Assembly: GCF_014229645.1 (NCBI RefSeq)
Contig: NZ_JAATOD010000002.1
Location: 124,001-188,000, forward strand
Direction of reading: 5' to 3'
DNA from: Listeria swaminathanii
Lineage (GTDB): Bacteria; Bacillota; Bacilli; Lactobacillales; Listeriaceae
Length of the DNA: 64,000 bases
Below are positions 1-9,699 of this stretch, one piece after another; the first letter of the stretch is position 1, and every line of letters begins with the position of its first letter. The notes beneath the pieces are model-generated. The model did not search any database. It was not told the DNA's origin and saw nothing but the letters and a program-made list of their open reading frames with translations. Position numbers and translations under genes: made by a program.

Positions 1-781
1 TCCCTTTTGACCAATCTGTAACTGGTGTGAATTCGGGATAAGCGTACAGTGCCAAGTAAGCAATTTTTTCGTGCGCTGTTTGTTCGTTGATTTTATCTGT
101 CATTACTTGAACAATTTTTATTTCATCTGTTTCGCCAGATTCAATAAGTTCTCGGCCTAGTTGTAAAGCTGCGTGAATAACTGGTGCTTCTCTGCGTTCG
201 GTTTCAGTCAAGTAGACATTGCGCGAACTTTTAGCGAGTCCATCCGCTTCCCTTACCGTTGAAATAATTCGCAAGTTCACTGGGAAAAAGTAATCTTCTA
301 CCAAGCCAGAAACTACGGCTACTTGTTGGGCATCTTTTTGACCAAAGTAAGCATTATCCGGACTTACTAAATGAAATAGTTTCGTTAAAACCGTTACCAC
401 TCCGTCAAAATGGCCTTCTCGCTCAGCGCCGTCAAGTACCGAAACGCGCTTCGTAACGTGTAGTTTGGTCGCTAATTCGGTTGGATATATTTCTTCTACG
501 GTAGGCACAAATAAAATGTCTACGCCGCCTTCTTCCGCAAGTTTTGCGTCATGCGCTTCATCTCGTGGATAAGCATCGAAATCTTCGTTTGGTCCGAACT
601 GAGTTGGGTTGACAAATACGCTCATAACGACAAAATCGTTCTCTTTTCGCGCATGGCTAACAAGTGTCATATGGCCTTCATGTAAAAAACCCATTGTCGG
701 CACGAAACCGATTGTTTTATTCGCTTGTTGTTGTTTTAAAATAGCTTCTCTTAGTTCTTGTTTAGTTCGAATGATTAACAT
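1..781 (-). CDS. panC: Pantothenate synthetase (3' end cut by window edge)
   Basis: Ligates pantoate and beta-alanine using ATP, the last step of pantothenate synthesis in the cytoplasm. The visible 260 residues begin [10 protein letters not shown], then carry the [10 protein letters not shown] segment with the HxGH nucleotide-binding motif near residues 27-36 and the KSSRN motif near residue 182. The family is about 280 residues, so roughly 20 C-terminal residues lie outside the window. The ATG at 781 lies 3 bases after the panB stop, and its ribosome-binding site (GGAAGGG) is inside the end of panB, so the two are translated from one message. panD is expected just beyond the edge, as in other Firmicutes (inference). 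Confidence 0.95.
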   Translation of the reverse strand, partial: MLIIRTKQELREAILKQQQANKTIGFVPTMGFLHEGHMTLVSHARKENDFVVMSVFVNPTQFGPNEDFDAYPRDEAHDAKLAEEGGVDILFVPTVEEIYPTELATKLHVTKRVSVLDGAEREGHFDGVVTVLTKLFHLVSPDNAYFGQKDAQQVAVVSGLVEDYFFPVNLRIISTVREADGLAKSSRNVYLTETERREAPVIHAALQLGRELIESGETDEIKIVQVMTDKINEQTAHEKIAYLALYAYPEFTPVTDWSKG

Positions 782-784
782 CTG

Positions 785-1618
785 CTATTCCCTTCCATAA
801 AGGCCTTTTAAGTCTTCTTCGGCCATCGTAAAGCTATGTTTTACTTCTGGAAATGCTTGTTCTTTAACTTCTTTAACATAGCTTGCAAGTGCTGGTTCGA
901 TTGTTTCGTCAATATCCGCATAAGCTTTCACAAATTTGGCACGGCGACTGATACCATAACCAATAATATCGTGATAAACAAGTACTTGTCCATCTGTTTC
1001 AACGCCAGCTCCAATACCAATTGTCGGGATAGAAAGTGCTTTGGTTACTTTTTCTGCTAGTTGACGTGGAATTGCTTCCAGTACAAGTGCAATCGCTCCT
1101 GCCGCTTCTACAGCGAGTGCATTATCTATTAATTCTTGCGCTTCTTGGGCAGATTTAGCGCGTACTTTATAGCTTCCTGTCAAGCCAACACTTTGTGGCG
1201 TTAAGCCGAGGTGGGCAACAACTGGAGCCCCTGCTTCTGTTAAACGTGCAATTTTGTTAACGACTTCGCCTGCGCCTTCCAACTTCACAGCATGAGCGCC
1301 GCTTTCTTGGATGATTTGGCGTGCATTTTGAATCGTTTCATCGACAGAACCGTGATAAGTCATGAACGGCATATCGGTGACAACAAACGTATCCGCAGCC
1401 CCGCGCTTCACGGCTTTTGTATGATGAATCATGTCGTTTATTGTTACTGGTACGGTTGAATCGTAGCCTAAAACTACCATTCCAAGTGAATCACCGACTA
1501 AAATCATATCTGCTTCTGCTTGTTCTACATTCTTAGCAGAAGGATAGTCATAGGCGGTAATCATCGTGATTTTCTCTCCGTTTTCCTTCATAGCAAAAAA
1601 GTCTACTGGTCTTTTCAT
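785..1618 (-). CDS. panB: 3-methyl-2-oxobutanoate hydroxymethyltransferase
   Basis: Transfers a hydroxymethyl group from methylene-tetrahydrofolate to ketoisovalerate to make ketopantoate, the committed step of pantothenate synthesis. The 277-residue protein is full length and shows the (beta/alpha)8-barrel motifs: [11 protein letters not shown] near residue 19, the metal-binding VGDSLGM near residue 42, and GIGAG near residue 202. Its ATG is preceded by AAAGGAG. It is the first gene of the panBC unit, with its own probable promoter upstream at 1736-1764. Confidence 0.97.
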   Translation of the reverse strand: MKRPVDFFAMKENGEKITMITAYDYPSAKNVEQAEADMILVGDSLGMVVLGYDSTVPVTINDMIHHTKAVKRGAADTFVVTDMPFMTYHGSVDETIQNARQIIQESGAHAVKLEGAGEVVNKIARLTEAGAPVVAHLGLTPQSVGLTGSYKVRAKSAQEAQELIDNALAVEAAGAIALVLEAIPRQLAEKVTKALSIPTIGIGAGVETDGQVLVYHDIIGYGISRRAKFVKAYADIDETIEPALASYVKEVKEQAFPEVKHSFTMAEEDLKGLYGRE

Positions 1619-1735
1619 TTTCTTAGCTCCTTTTCGTCCCTGTTAAATTGCTTTAATCAAGGCAAAAAACATATTTTTATTAGTAGCGTTAGTATGATCC
1701 GGTGAAGGTATCATCCATTCATTGCTACCATATGT

Positions 1736-1764
1736 ATAATACCATAAATAGATGCTTACTTAAA
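1736..1764 (-). promoter_or_regulatory. Probable sigma-A promoter for panBC
   Basis: On the minus strand TTTAAG is followed after 17 bases by TATTAT, about 118 bases upstream of panB. The -35 box is weak (3 of 6), so this is only a reasonable candidate. Confidence 0.45.
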
Positions 1765-1781
1765 GTATGCAAATTGAAGAT

Positions 1782-1799
1782 AGGTCTAAGCTTAGACCT
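1782..1799. repeat. Perfect 18-bp palindrome at the lipoprotein stop codon
   Basis: AGGTCTAAGCTTAGACCT is its own reverse complement and overlaps the stop codon of the thioredoxin-like lipoprotein gene. It lies just upstream of the panB promoter. It has no following T-run on the minus strand, so it is a poor intrinsic terminator. An operator role is possible. Confidence 0.6.
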
Positions 1800-2259
1800 C
1801 TTTACTCACTTTATCCATCCATTTCGTTAATTTTTCTGGTTCGTCGGTCGCCGCATAGGTTGATACAACTTTTCCATCTTTTAAATAGACCATTGTTGGG
1901 ACAGAATCAATATCCATCTCTTTTAAAAGGGCAATCATATCATCACGGCTTTTTTCGGATGCTTTATCGGTATTATAATAAGCCATGTTTTGCTCTGACT
2001 GTCTTTTTTCAAGTTCTTTCTTCAGGATGGGTTGGAACGCTTGGCAGTCTTCGCATGTTGGTCGTCCAACGTATACAAAGCCAGTTGTTTTATCAGCCAT
2101 TTTTTGTTTGAAATCTTTGGTCGTAATTGTATTTAAAAAGGTCGAGCTTTCTTTCTCGGTTTGGTTCGCCTTCTCTTCGGTTTCTTTTTTATTATCACCA
2201 CATGCACCGAGCGTAACAACTACGGTAATTAGCGCTAAAAGTAATAGAATTTTTTTCAT
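1792..2259 (-). CDS. Thioredoxin-like lipoprotein
   Basis: Predicted extracytoplasmic thiol-redox lipoprotein of 155 residues. It starts with MKKILLLLALITVVV and a lipobox ending LGAC, so Cys19 would be lipidated. A linker rich in Glu and Lys follows, then a thioredoxin fold with the redox motif CEDC in GRPTCEDCQAF and a cis-Pro-like SVPTMVYL segment. The start was placed at the ATG preceded by GAAGGAG; an upstream in-frame start would add 24 residues before the signal peptide. It sits between birA and panB, a position without this gene in Bacillus as I remember it. The substrate is unknown. Confidence 0.85.
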   Translation of the reverse strand: MKKILLLLALITVVVTLGACGDNKKETEEKANQTEKESSTFLNTITTKDFKQKMADKTTGFVYVGRPTCEDCQAFQPILKKELEKRQSEQNMAYYNTDKASEKSRDDMIALLKEMDIDSVPTMVYLKDGKVVSTYAATDEPEKLTKWMDKVSKEV

Positions 2260-2297
2260 AAAAACAACTCCTTCGTGTTTATTGTACTTGATTTTCT

Positions 2298-2347
2298 CAA
2301 AAAAAGAAAAACCCGAAAAAGTGATTTTCACACTATGATTTCGAGTT
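2298..2347 (-). terminator. Intrinsic terminator after birA
   Basis: On the minus strand AACTCGAAA and TTTCGGGTT pair (one G-U), with an inner AGTG/CACT stem, followed by TTTTTCTTTTTTT. It ends the ypjD-to-birA transcript before the lipoprotein gene. Confidence 0.7.
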
Positions 2348-2406
2348 AAAAGATATGTTTTCGGTTATTTTGTTAGGTCTAAAACGATCTTTTACATAGG
2401 GTTTCG

Positions 2407-3384
2407 TTATTTTTCATTATCCAGCAAAATATCTGCGGAATAAATCGAATGCACCTCGCCTAGCGAATCTTGAAGTAATAGGACACCTTCATCCGAAATA
2501 CCTTTTACTTGTCCATGAATTTTGCCTTTGGTTGTGCTGGCAGTTAGTTTTTCGCCAAATGGGATTGCTTTTGTTTCCCAAAGTAGTTTTATTGGCGCAA
2601 ATCCTTTATCTAGGAAAAGTTCATAATATTTTTCTAAAGACGTAAGAATTTCTTGCAGCAAGGCTTTTCTTGATATTGTTTCGCCTAATTCCAGTTTAAG
2701 AGAACTTGCTTTGTCTTTGATTTCTTCTGGGAATTCCTGTTGGTTGACGTTAATGCCCATGCCAATAATAACTGCGTGAATGGTTTCTGCTTCGGCTTGC
2801 ATTTCTGTTAATACGCCACAGATTTTTCGTTTACCGATATAAATGTCATTGGGCCATTTGATTTTCGGTTCGAGGCCGGTGATATTTTCAATTGCCTCTG
2901 TGATAGCGAGCGAGGCGATAAAAGTGAACTGCGGTACTTTTTGAATTGGAATTTGCGGTTTTAAAATGACGCTCATCCAAATGCCTTCCCCTTTTTTAGA
3001 ATTCCACGGGCGAAGTAAACGGCCTTTTCCAGCTGTTTGCTCATCAGCCACGATTACGGTTCCTTCTGGGCTTGTTTCGATTTGTTGGTGGGCAATGATT
3101 TGTGTGGAGCTCACCGATTCGTGTATTTCCAAATGTTGACCGATAAATTTTGTTTCTAAACCGAGTAATAGTGCGTCTTTCGTGTACTGTTCTGCAGTTG
3201 CTGATAAACGGTAACCACGATTTCTGACTGCCTCGATTTCAAAACCTTCTTTACGAAGCGCCTCCATTTGTTTCCACACGGCCGTACGCGAGCAGCCTAG
3301 GCTATCCGCGATTTCCTGCCCGGATAAATAAGCGCCATTACTTTCTGTAAATAACGCAAGCAATTTTTCCCGATTATTCTTCAT
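2407..3384 (-). CDS. birA: Biotin-protein ligase / biotin operon repressor
   Basis: Biotinylates carboxylases through biotinyl-AMP and, as a group II BirA, represses biotin genes. The 325-residue protein has an N-terminal winged helix (residues about 5-60, with [18 protein letters not shown]), the ligase core with the biotinyl-AMP loop KGRLLRPW near residue 118 and KWPNDIYI near residue 176, and a C-terminal SH3-like domain. Its ATG overlaps the end of cca by 11 bases. This points to translational coupling inside the ypjD-dapB-mgsA-cca-birA operon. Confidence 0.96.
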   Translation of the reverse strand: MKNNREKLLALFTESNGAYLSGQEIADSLGCSRTAVWKQMEALRKEGFEIEAVRNRGYRLSATAEQYTKDALLLGLETKFIGQHLEIHESVSSTQIIAHQQIETSPEGTVIVADEQTAGKGRLLRPWNSKKGEGIWMSVILKPQIPIQKVPQFTFIASLAITEAIENITGLEPKIKWPNDIYIGKRKICGVLTEMQAEAETIHAVIIGMGINVNQQEFPEEIKDKASSLKLELGETISRKALLQEILTSLEKYYELFLDKGFAPIKLLWETKAIPFGEKLTASTTKGKIHGQVKGISDEGVLLLQDSLGEVHSIYSADILLDNEK

Positions 3385-4555
3385 GATAGCCTAGCCACCT
3401 TTTTAGTTGATTTTTTTCATTGTTAATTTCATTTAAAAGAACCGCGCGCTCCACATTATCGAGCGTTTCCTTTACCCAAGGACCCGCGTTTTCTCCGGAC
3501 CATTTTAGTAAATCAGCTCCAGAAATGGCTAAGTCTTTTTTGGAGTGAATCGGCAGTAATTCGTATGCTTGGTCGAGTGCTGCTTGCTTATTTGCTTGAC
3601 CACGAATGACATTAAGTTCATTCACTAACGAAAAAACGGCTTTTCCAGCGTGATATAATTCTTCTGTCAGCCACGCTTCTTTTGTATTCAAGGCATCTTG
3701 GTATGCTTTATTTACTAATTGGATTGTTTTATTTGGTAATTTCCACGCTTTTAAAAATGCGGTAACGTTGGTTGGTTTTACGGCAACGACAAGTCCGAGC
3801 CAAATAGCCTCTTCGGTTGTCCGTTTTTCCCAGTTCCAGCTAGCAAATTCGGTTAGCGCGACTTTTTCTCCTTTTAAACCTGGCAAATATGTTTCCATTT
3901 CGACTTGTAAAAGTAAGTCCATCGCTCGTTTTATAGCTGGACCTTTGATCATTTTTATCCATTCGACCGTAATTCGTTCTACAGAAGTATGTTGCAATAA
4001 GGCAATTTGGCTTCCTAAGGCGTTTTCCGTTTCTTTATCAAGCTCGAAATCAAGTTGACTAAGAAAGCGAACTGCGCGCATCATTCTGAGCGCATCTTCA
4101 TGAAAACGTTCGGAGGCTTTACCGACTGCTTTAATTTCTTTGTTTTGAATCGCTAATTGTCCGGAAAACGGATCGTGTAAATCGAAATGTTCGTCCATCG
4201 CAATCGCATTCATCGTAAAGTCACGGCGCTGCAAATCTTCTTCTAGCGAGCGAATAAAGGTGACTTCGCTTGGACGCCTGAAATCCTCATACGTTCCTTC
4301 TGTTCGAAAAGTGGTCACTTCATAACATTCTTTATTTTCTCTAACGGTAACTGTTCCGTGCGCAATCCCAGTATCATAGGTTGCTTGAAAAATTTCTTTT
4401 ACTTCTTCCGGAAAAGCACTGGTTGCAATATCTACGTCGGAAATCGTTCTATTTAGCAAGTAATCTCTGACAGATCCGCCAACAAAATACGCTTCAAATC
4501 CCGCTGTAGTTAATTTTTGCAATACAGGAAGCGCTTTTAGAAAAACGTCATTCAT
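3374..4555 (-). CDS. cca: CCA-adding tRNA nucleotidyltransferase
   Basis: Adds or repairs the 3' CCA of tRNAs. The protein is 393 residues, typical for Gram-positive class II enzymes. It shows the nucleotidyltransferase signature [11 protein letters not shown] near residue 24, the metal-binding DVDIATS near residue 40, the RRDFTMNA motif near residue 110 and the RMMRAVRF motif near residue 157. It is fourth in the operon, 14 bases after mgsA, and overlaps birA. Confidence 0.96.
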   Translation of the reverse strand: MNDVFLKALPVLQKLTTAGFEAYFVGGSVRDYLLNRTISDVDIATSAFPEEVKEIFQATYDTGIAHGTVTVRENKECYEVTTFRTEGTYEDFRRPSEVTFIRSLEEDLQRRDFTMNAIAMDEHFDLHDPFSGQLAIQNKEIKAVGKASERFHEDALRMMRAVRFLSQLDFELDKETENALGSQIALLQHTSVERITVEWIKMIKGPAIKRAMDLLLQVEMETYLPGLKGEKVALTEFASWNWEKRTTEEAIWLGLVVAVKPTNVTAFLKAWKLPNKTIQLVNKAYQDALNTKEAWLTEELYHAGKAVFSLVNELNVIRGQANKQAALDQAYELLPIHSKKDLAISGADLLKWSGENAGPWVKETLDNVERAVLLNEINNEKNQLKRWLGYHEE

Positions 4556-4569
4556 CTGTCATCGCTCCT

Positions 4570-4974
4570 TTATTCATCATTCCGTCTTAAATCCCGCCAA
4601 TCGAGGAAACCTGCTCCTAATCCGCGAATTAAAATTTCTGCTGTGCCAATATTTGTTGCTAAAGGAATTTCGTATACATCGCATAATCGAATAAGCGCCG
4701 TCACGTCTGGCTCATGTGGTTGAGCGGTTAATGGATCGCGTAAGAAAATAACGAGGTCCATTTTATTTTCAGAAATACGCGCGCCGATTTGTTGGTCGCC
4801 ACCAAGCGGACCTGATTTAAAACGATGCACCGTCAAGCCTGTTGCTTCGATGATTCGTAAACCCGTTGTCCCTGTTGCATATAATTGATGCGGTTCGAGC
4901 AAATGTTTATATGCCGTTGCAAATCCAACCATCAAATCCTTTTTTTCATCGTGCGCGATTAATGCGATATGCAT
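4570..4974 (-). CDS. mgsA: Methylglyoxal synthase
   Basis: Converts dihydroxyacetone phosphate to methylglyoxal and phosphate, a bypass of lower glycolysis. The 134-residue form begins [12 protein letters not shown] and contains the phosphate-binding [12 protein letters not shown] near residue 58, DLVIFLRDP with the catalytic Asp, and the closing QPHEPDV loop. I chose the ATG at 4974 because AGGTGA lies a good distance before it. A GTG three codons upstream has the ribosome-binding site too close. It is 15 bases after dapB. Confidence 0.95.
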   Translation of the reverse strand: MHIALIAHDEKKDLMVGFATAYKHLLEPHQLYATGTTGLRIIEATGLTVHRFKSGPLGGDQQIGARISENKMDLVIFLRDPLTAQPHEPDVTALIRLCDVYEIPLATNIGTAEILIRGLGAGFLDWRDLRRNDE

Positions 4975-4989
4975 CTCATTCACCTATCC

Positions 4990-5781
4990 TTAGTCTAAAA
5001 TATTTTCTAAGCCATAAATAAGTGTTTCTAGTTCTTTCGTTTTGCGAACAGAAAGTGCTACGCCAGACATAAAGGAAATTCGGTCATAAGAGTCGTGGCG
5101 AATCGTTAATCCTTGTCCTTCTGCCCCGAAAATCACTTCTTGATGTGCCACAAGTCCCGGTAAACGGACACTATGGATACGCATGCCTTCATATTCTGCG
5201 CCTCTTGCACCTTCAATGAGTTCTACTTCATCTGCTGCACCTTGTTTAATGAATTCACGATTTTCCGCCATCATTTCTGCCGTTTTTACAGCTGTACCAC
5301 TTGGCGCATCTAATTTATTATCGTGATGTAATTCAATGATTTCAACATTTGGAAAATATTTAGCTGCTTTTTGTGCGAATTGCATCATTAAAACCGCACC
5401 TACAGCAAAGTTTGGCGCAATTAACGCACCGATTTTTTTCGATTCCGCAATTGCTCTTAGTTCCGTGATTTGTTCTGGTGTAAAACCTGTTGTACCAACG
5501 ACTGCGCGTACACCGTGTTCTAAAATAGTTTTCATGTTACTATACCCAACTTTAGGTGTCGTAAAATCAACAACGCAATCCGGTTTTACTGTTTCTAACA
5601 TCTCACTTAAATTACCATAAACCGGTACATCTAATGCGTTAAACTCAGCGATTTCACGGATATTTTTTTCTTTCGGTTCGTGGTCAAGTACTGCCACTAA
5701 TTCCAAATCTGCTTCTCTTAAAACAGTTTTAACAACCTCGTGTCCCATTCTTCCTTTAAATCCAGATACTGCTACTCTCAT
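4990..5781 (-). CDS. dapB: 4-hydroxy-tetrahydrodipicolinate reductase
   Basis: NAD(P)H-dependent step of the diaminopimelate/lysine pathway. The 263-residue protein has the Rossmann motif [12 protein letters not shown] at residues 4-15, GTTGF near residue 99, and the substrate motif [15 protein letters not shown] near residue 152 with the catalytic His and Lys. Its ATG overlaps the stop of ypjD (ATGA). Partner lysA, the last pathway step, is at 50644 in the same window but in another operon. Confidence 0.97.
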   Translation of the reverse strand: MRVAVSGFKGRMGHEVVKTVLREADLELVAVLDHEPKEKNIREIAEFNALDVPVYGNLSEMLETVKPDCVVDFTTPKVGYSNMKTILEHGVRAVVGTTGFTPEQITELRAIAESKKIGALIAPNFAVGAVLMMQFAQKAAKYFPNVEIIELHHDNKLDAPSGTAVKTAEMMAENREFIKQGAADEVELIEGARGAEYEGMRIHSVRLPGLVAHQEVIFGAEGQGLTIRHDSYDRISFMSGVALSVRKTKELETLIYGLENILD

Positions 5782-6113
5782 TTTGATTTATCCTCCTTTT
5801 TCGTCCAGCGGTCTTTATCGCGTTCTTTAAATTTCGCCATAACCGTGTCGTGTGCTTGTTCCATATCAATATCAAGTGAATTGGCCATACACGTAAGGAC
5901 AAACAGGCAATCGCCAAGTTCCTCTGCGACGGTTTTTTTTGGTTCACTTGTTTTCTTCGGTTTTTCACCATAATAATGATTAATTTCTCTGGCTAACTCT
6001 CCCGTTTCTTCCGTAATTCGCGCCATCATTGCGAGTGGGGAAAAGTAACCTTCCTCGAATCCACCAATGAAATCGTCTACTTCTTTTTGTATTTCTGCCA
6101 TTGTTTTCGCCAT
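5778..6113 (-). CDS. ypjD: MazG-like nucleotide pyrophosphohydrolase (YpjD)
   Basis: Small all-alpha NTP pyrophosphatase of 111 residues, probably clearing non-canonical nucleotides. It carries the metal-binding pattern [10 protein letters not shown] (residues about 31-40) and [10 protein letters not shown] (about 66-75). The chosen ATG is preceded by AAAGGGGGG; an upstream in-frame start would add 28 residues without a ribosome-binding site. It heads the operon with dapB, as ypjD does in Bacillus. Confidence 0.9.
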   Translation of the reverse strand: MAKTMAEIQKEVDDFIGGFEEGYFSPLAMMARITEETGELAREINHYYGEKPKKTSEPKKTVAEELGDCLFVLTCMANSLDIDMEQAHDTVMAKFKERDKDRWTKKEDKSK

Positions 6114-6176
6114 CGGTTTCCCCCCTTTTTGTGGTAAACTAAAATAGATTTTAAGACTAATTGTTAACTTCATTTC

Positions 6177-6182
6177 ATTATA
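6177..6182 (-). promoter_or_regulatory. Probable -10 box for the ypjD-dapB-mgsA-cca-birA operon
   Basis: A perfect TATAAT on the minus strand, 63 bases upstream of ypjD. No good -35 is present at 16-18 bases, so the exact promoter is uncertain. Confidence 0.4.
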
Positions 6183-6254
6183 CCTAAACAAATACATACA
6201 AGTCCATGATTTTTTACTTACATATTAAATAGGTTCCAGGGAGGGGAAAAAGCG

Positions 6255-7121
6255 ATGCTAAAAACACTTCGTATGAAAAATATTTGCTTTATTATGCTTG
6301 GTACAGCGATTTACGCATTTGGATTAGTTAACTTTAATATTGCTAATAATCTCGGGGAAGGCGGACTCGCAGGGGTCACTTTATTCCTACTGCACTTCTT
6401 CCAAATTGATCCAGCCTACTCTAACTTAATTTTGAATATCCCTTTATTTATCTTAGGGTGGCGCGTTCTCGGTAATCGTTCACTGATTTATACCGGAATT
6501 GGCACGGTGAGTTTGTCGCTGTTTTTATGGATTTTCCAGCGCATTCCTTATACGTTAGATTTGCATAGTGATTTGCTGCTCGTAGCGCTGTTTGCTGGTG
6601 GTTTTAGTGGCATTGGACTCGGCCTTGTGTTTCGCTACGGTGGGACAACTGGCGGCAGTGATATTATCGCTAAATTGCTTAATCATACGAAAGGAATTAG
6701 TATGGGACGCACGCTATTTGCGATTGATGCGATTGTTCTCGTTGCCTCCCTCTCTTATTTGGACGTTCGCCAAGTAATGTACACACTTGTCGCGGTGTTC
6801 ATCGGTTCTCGGGTAATCGATTTTGTTCAAGAAGGAGCTTATGCGGCTCGTGGCGCACTGATTATTTCCAAAGATAATGATGCGATTGCTTCCCATGTAA
6901 TGCTTGCGATGAACCGCGGTGTGACGGTGCTTGAAGGCCGTGGCGGTTTTTCGAAAAATGAACAAGACGTTCTTTATATTGTTGTTGCTAAAAATGAAAT
7001 CATTCAATTAAAAAATATTGTGCAGGCGATTGATCCGCACGCTTTTGTTTCCGTTAGCGTCGTGCATGATGTGATGGGTGAAGGTTTCACACTTGATGAA
7101 AATAAAAATCCTATTTACTAA
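6255..7121 (+). CDS. YitT-family membrane protein
   Basis: The 288-residue protein has about five hydrophobic segments in the first 200 residues, with the family motif FRYGGTTGGSDIIAKLLN near residue 126. A soluble C-terminal DUF2179 domain of about 60 residues follows (ending VSVVHDVMGEGF). The ATG follows GGGAGGGG. Family members are YitT/YpjC of Bacillus; their function is not established. Its end overlaps the convergent oxidoreductase gene by 11 bases. Confidence 0.9.
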   Translation: MLKTLRMKNICFIMLGTAIYAFGLVNFNIANNLGEGGLAGVTLFLLHFFQIDPAYSNLILNIPLFILGWRVLGNRSLIYTGIGTVSLSLFLWIFQRIPYTLDLHSDLLLVALFAGGFSGIGLGLVFRYGGTTGGSDIIAKLLNHTKGISMGRTLFAIDAIVLVASLSYLDVRQVMYTLVAVFIGSRVIDFVQEGAYAARGALIISKDNDAIASHVMLAMNRGVTVLEGRGGFSKNEQDVLYIVVAKNEIIQLKNIVQAIDPHAFVSVSVVHDVMGEGFTLDENKNPIY

Positions 7122-8217
7122 TATATTTGCTAGGTTCGTAATTTTCTAAAGCTAAATCGACTGTGTTTCCAAGAGCCAAATCCGCCAAAAGTTTACCGAC
7201 ATATGGTCCCGTTGTTAAACCAGATGCGCCGAGACCATTAGCTAAAAACACCTTATCGAAACCAGGTAACTGCCCAATGAGTGGCGCAAAGTCAGGTGTA
7301 TACGGTCTTGTTCCGACAGCAACACTAGCGATTTTCTGCTCCAAATCACCTTCCATAAACTGACTAACTTCTGTTATTATTTCTGCTCTACCTGCTGCTG
7401 TTGGCTCTGTATTGAAGCCAGCAGCTTTTTCATGTGTTGCGCCAACAATAACTTTTCCATTATCAAAAGGAACAATTGATTTTGCACTAGGTGGCAATAT
7501 CACTGGCCAATCATCCGTTTCAAACTCGCTAAAATCCAGTGCCAACAATTGCCCTTTTTGCGCTAAAACATCTGTATGTAAACCAGCGTCTTGTAGCAAA
7601 TCGGCCAACCAAGCACCCGATGCAATAATTAATTTATCGTAGCTTTCTTTTTCCTCGCCAACAAAAATTTCTCCATTTGTTGAAAAACGAGCGCGGCCAG
7701 ATTTGATTTTCACACCATTTTCTTTTGCCGCATAAAGTAATGTTTCACAAAATAAGCCGCCATTCACGCGTGCTGCTCCACTTACATAAACAGAACCGAA
7801 TCCCGGTTTAACGAGCGGAAATTTTTGCTTAGTTTCTGCTTCTGATAGTTTGGCAATCTCCCCCATCACGCTAGCTTCAAGGCGCCGCTCTTTTGCGAGG
7901 TTGAATAGCTCTGTTACTTTATCCTCGGTTGAACGAAGCGCAAGCACGCCGACTTGTTTGTAACCTGAATCGCGGCCAGTTTCTTCTTCCAACATATGCG
8001 CTATTTCCTTATAAAAAGCCGCACTATTTTTCGCCAGTTCATACCAATATTTATTCCGCCTTTTAGACAACCACGGGCAAATAATCCCCGCTGCGGCACG
8101 TGTTGCTTGTCCCGGCTCACCAGAATCAATTAACGTTATTTGAACATTTTCTTTTGATAGTAAATATGCTGCGCTGGCGCCGACAATTCCACCGCCAATG
8201 ATGACTATTTTTTGCAT
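7111..8217 (-). CDS. FAD-dependent oxidoreductase of the DAO / glycine-oxidase type
   Basis: The 368-residue protein opens with the FAD dinucleotide-binding motif IIGGGIVGASAAYLL (residues 5-19) and the DSGEPGQATRAAAG segment typical of the D-amino-acid oxidase family. Near the end is FLANGLGASGLTTGP, the family's second FAD motif. It probably oxidises an amine or amino acid, but the substrate cannot be read from the sequence. It is a single gene, convergent with the YitT gene and divergent from the c-di-GMP operon. Confidence 0.88.
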   Translation of the reverse strand: MQKIVIIGGGIVGASAAYLLSKENVQITLIDSGEPGQATRAAAGIICPWLSKRRNKYWYELAKNSAAFYKEIAHMLEEETGRDSGYKQVGVLALRSTEDKVTELFNLAKERRLEASVMGEIAKLSEAETKQKFPLVKPGFGSVYVSGAARVNGGLFCETLLYAAKENGVKIKSGRARFSTNGEIFVGEEKESYDKLIIASGAWLADLLQDAGLHTDVLAQKGQLLALDFSEFETDDWPVILPPSAKSIVPFDNGKVIVGATHEKAAGFNTEPTAAGRAEIITEVSQFMEGDLEQKIASVAVGTRPYTPDFAPLIGQLPGFDKVFLANGLGASGLTTGPYVGKLLADLALGNTVDLALENYEPSKYISK

Positions 8218-8537
8218 GATTACACCCCTCTATATCAATTGTGACACAAGTTGACTTTTTGATAACTCTTTGTAATAATATGTGAAAATAGTTAAGTTTA
8301 CAAACTACTAAAAATCCTCTACTTCATTCTATCCATTGTACTGAAATCCAGCTTTAATTACAAAAAGGCAGATTTTGGCTTATCTCGTTGTCATTACCAC
8401 ATATCCTCTTAGAGAACGCTTTCGCTCATTGGTTGGTTTTTTGCACTGCGTCTCAGCTAAAAATTCATTTATTTTTTCATTCTGCCTATATTAACTTTTC
8501 AGCTGATTAGTTATGCTGAGATATGGGAGATTTTTTT
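8218..8537. promoter_or_regulatory. Divergent intergenic region before the c-di-GMP operon
   Basis: This 320-base gap holds the promoters of the oxidoreductase (left) and dgcA (right). A palindrome TTGTGACACAA lies at 8239-8249. On the plus strand TTGACT (8251-8256) is followed after 16 bases by TAATAA (8273-8278), which could start a 250-base leader for dgcA. No small ORF or clear terminator was seen. All of this is tentative. Confidence 0.4.
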
Positions 8538-9674
8538 ATGCCAAATATTCTTGATTCATTATGGAACAGCATGGCGCTTTTTTTATCAGCGCTTTTTTTT
8601 CACGGAATGGCGCTTCGGTCTATTAGAGAAAAAAAGCCCGCTTGGTTCCAAATCAAATTTGCCAATGAAATTATTAATTATGCACTGGGCGTTTACTACG
8701 GCCTTCTAGGTGTTTATTTTATTATCCGCGGATTACCTGGTATGGACTCTGGGATTTATACCGATATGTTACTCAATATTTTAATCGTACTTCATTTGTT
8801 CTCATCAGCTGGCCCGGCTACCATTGCGTTAATACTTATCGTAACAGGAAAATTATTACTGGGTGATGCGCTTTTCGCCAATTTTATTTATGTATTTTTA
8901 ATTATCGGGTTTCACTTCATTTGTATGGAAGTGGCCAAATTACGCCTTAGTTCCGTTCAAAAAGTCGTTTTAGTCAAACTCACCGCGATTCCGCTGATGC
9001 TATTTTATTTACATCAAAAAATACATTTAGCCTATACGCTGGATTCCTTACCTGTTTGGATACTCTACTTTGCGGTTTCTTTTTTTATTACCTTTATTAT
9101 TATTTCAGCGTCTTATTACATCGATACGTCTAATAAACTCATATACGACTTGCAACAATCCACTATCCTTGACCCGCTAACAGGTTTAACAAACTTTCGC
9201 CATTTTGAAAAAGCATTCGAAGCTGCTTTTAACTACGCTACTTTAAAAAAATCGAATTTAAGTGTCATTATTATTGATATTGATTATTTTAAACGGGTAA
9301 ATGATACATATGGGCATTTAGCCGGAAATGGTGTTTTATCTACGTTTAGTCAGATGCTTCTAAAAATCAGTTTCCCACCGAATACAGTTATATCAAGGAT
9401 TGGTGGCGAGGAATTTGCGATTATTTTGCCGAATATCGCTGTCAGTGAAACAGAGCATTTAGCAGAAAAAATCCGGCGAAAAGTCGAGAAAATTGATGTA
9501 CCGATTGTCGCTTCTGGCTCTATCATTACTATTTCGGCTGGGATTGCGAACTATGATGGTAGCAATTATTCAAGCGCGAACGATTTACTGCACGCGGCCG
9601 ATCAAGCCCTCTACAATGCGAAACGAAATGGACGAAACCAAGTACATATTCGCGAAACAGAACCAGTTATTTAA
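8538..9674 (+). CDS. dgcA: Membrane diguanylate cyclase (first of tandem pair)
   Basis: Makes cyclic di-GMP from two GTP. Six or so N-terminal hydrophobic segments fill residues 5-190. A GGDEF domain follows (about 205-375) with ILDPLTGLTNFRHF, DIDYFKRVNDTYGH and the active-site motif GGEEF. The RxxD inhibitory site usually found just before GGEEF is absent. I chose the ATG at 8538, which has GGGAGA seven bases upstream; an ATG five codons earlier overlaps that site. It matches the gene I know as L. monocytogenes dgcA (lmo1911). It forms one operon with the next three genes. Confidence 0.9.
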   Translation: MPNILDSLWNSMALFLSALFFHGMALRSIREKKPAWFQIKFANEIINYALGVYYGLLGVYFIIRGLPGMDSGIYTDMLLNILIVLHLFSSAGPATIALILIVTGKLLLGDALFANFIYVFLIIGFHFICMEVAKLRLSSVQKVVLVKLTAIPLMLFYLHQKIHLAYTLDSLPVWILYFAVSFFITFIIISASYYIDTSNKLIYDLQQSTILDPLTGLTNFRHFEKAFEAAFNYATLKKSNLSVIIIDIDYFKRVNDTYGHLAGNGVLSTFSQMLLKISFPPNTVISRIGGEEFAIILPNIAVSETEHLAEKIRRKVEKIDVPIVASGSIITISAGIANYDGSNYSSANDLLHAADQALYNAKRNGRNQVHIRETEPVI

Positions 9675-9699
9675 GAGAGTAAAAAGGAGATGAATCCAT

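Noticed and set aside
1782-1799. 18-bp palindrome as an intrinsic terminator
   Set aside because: No T-run follows on either strand, so it was listed only as a palindrome.
8239-8249. TTGTGACACAA as a Rex or Fnr operator
   Set aside because: It is a perfect short palindrome but lacks the central spacing of Rex sites and the TGTGA-N6-TCACA spacing of Fnr/Crp sites. It is only noted in the intergenic entry.
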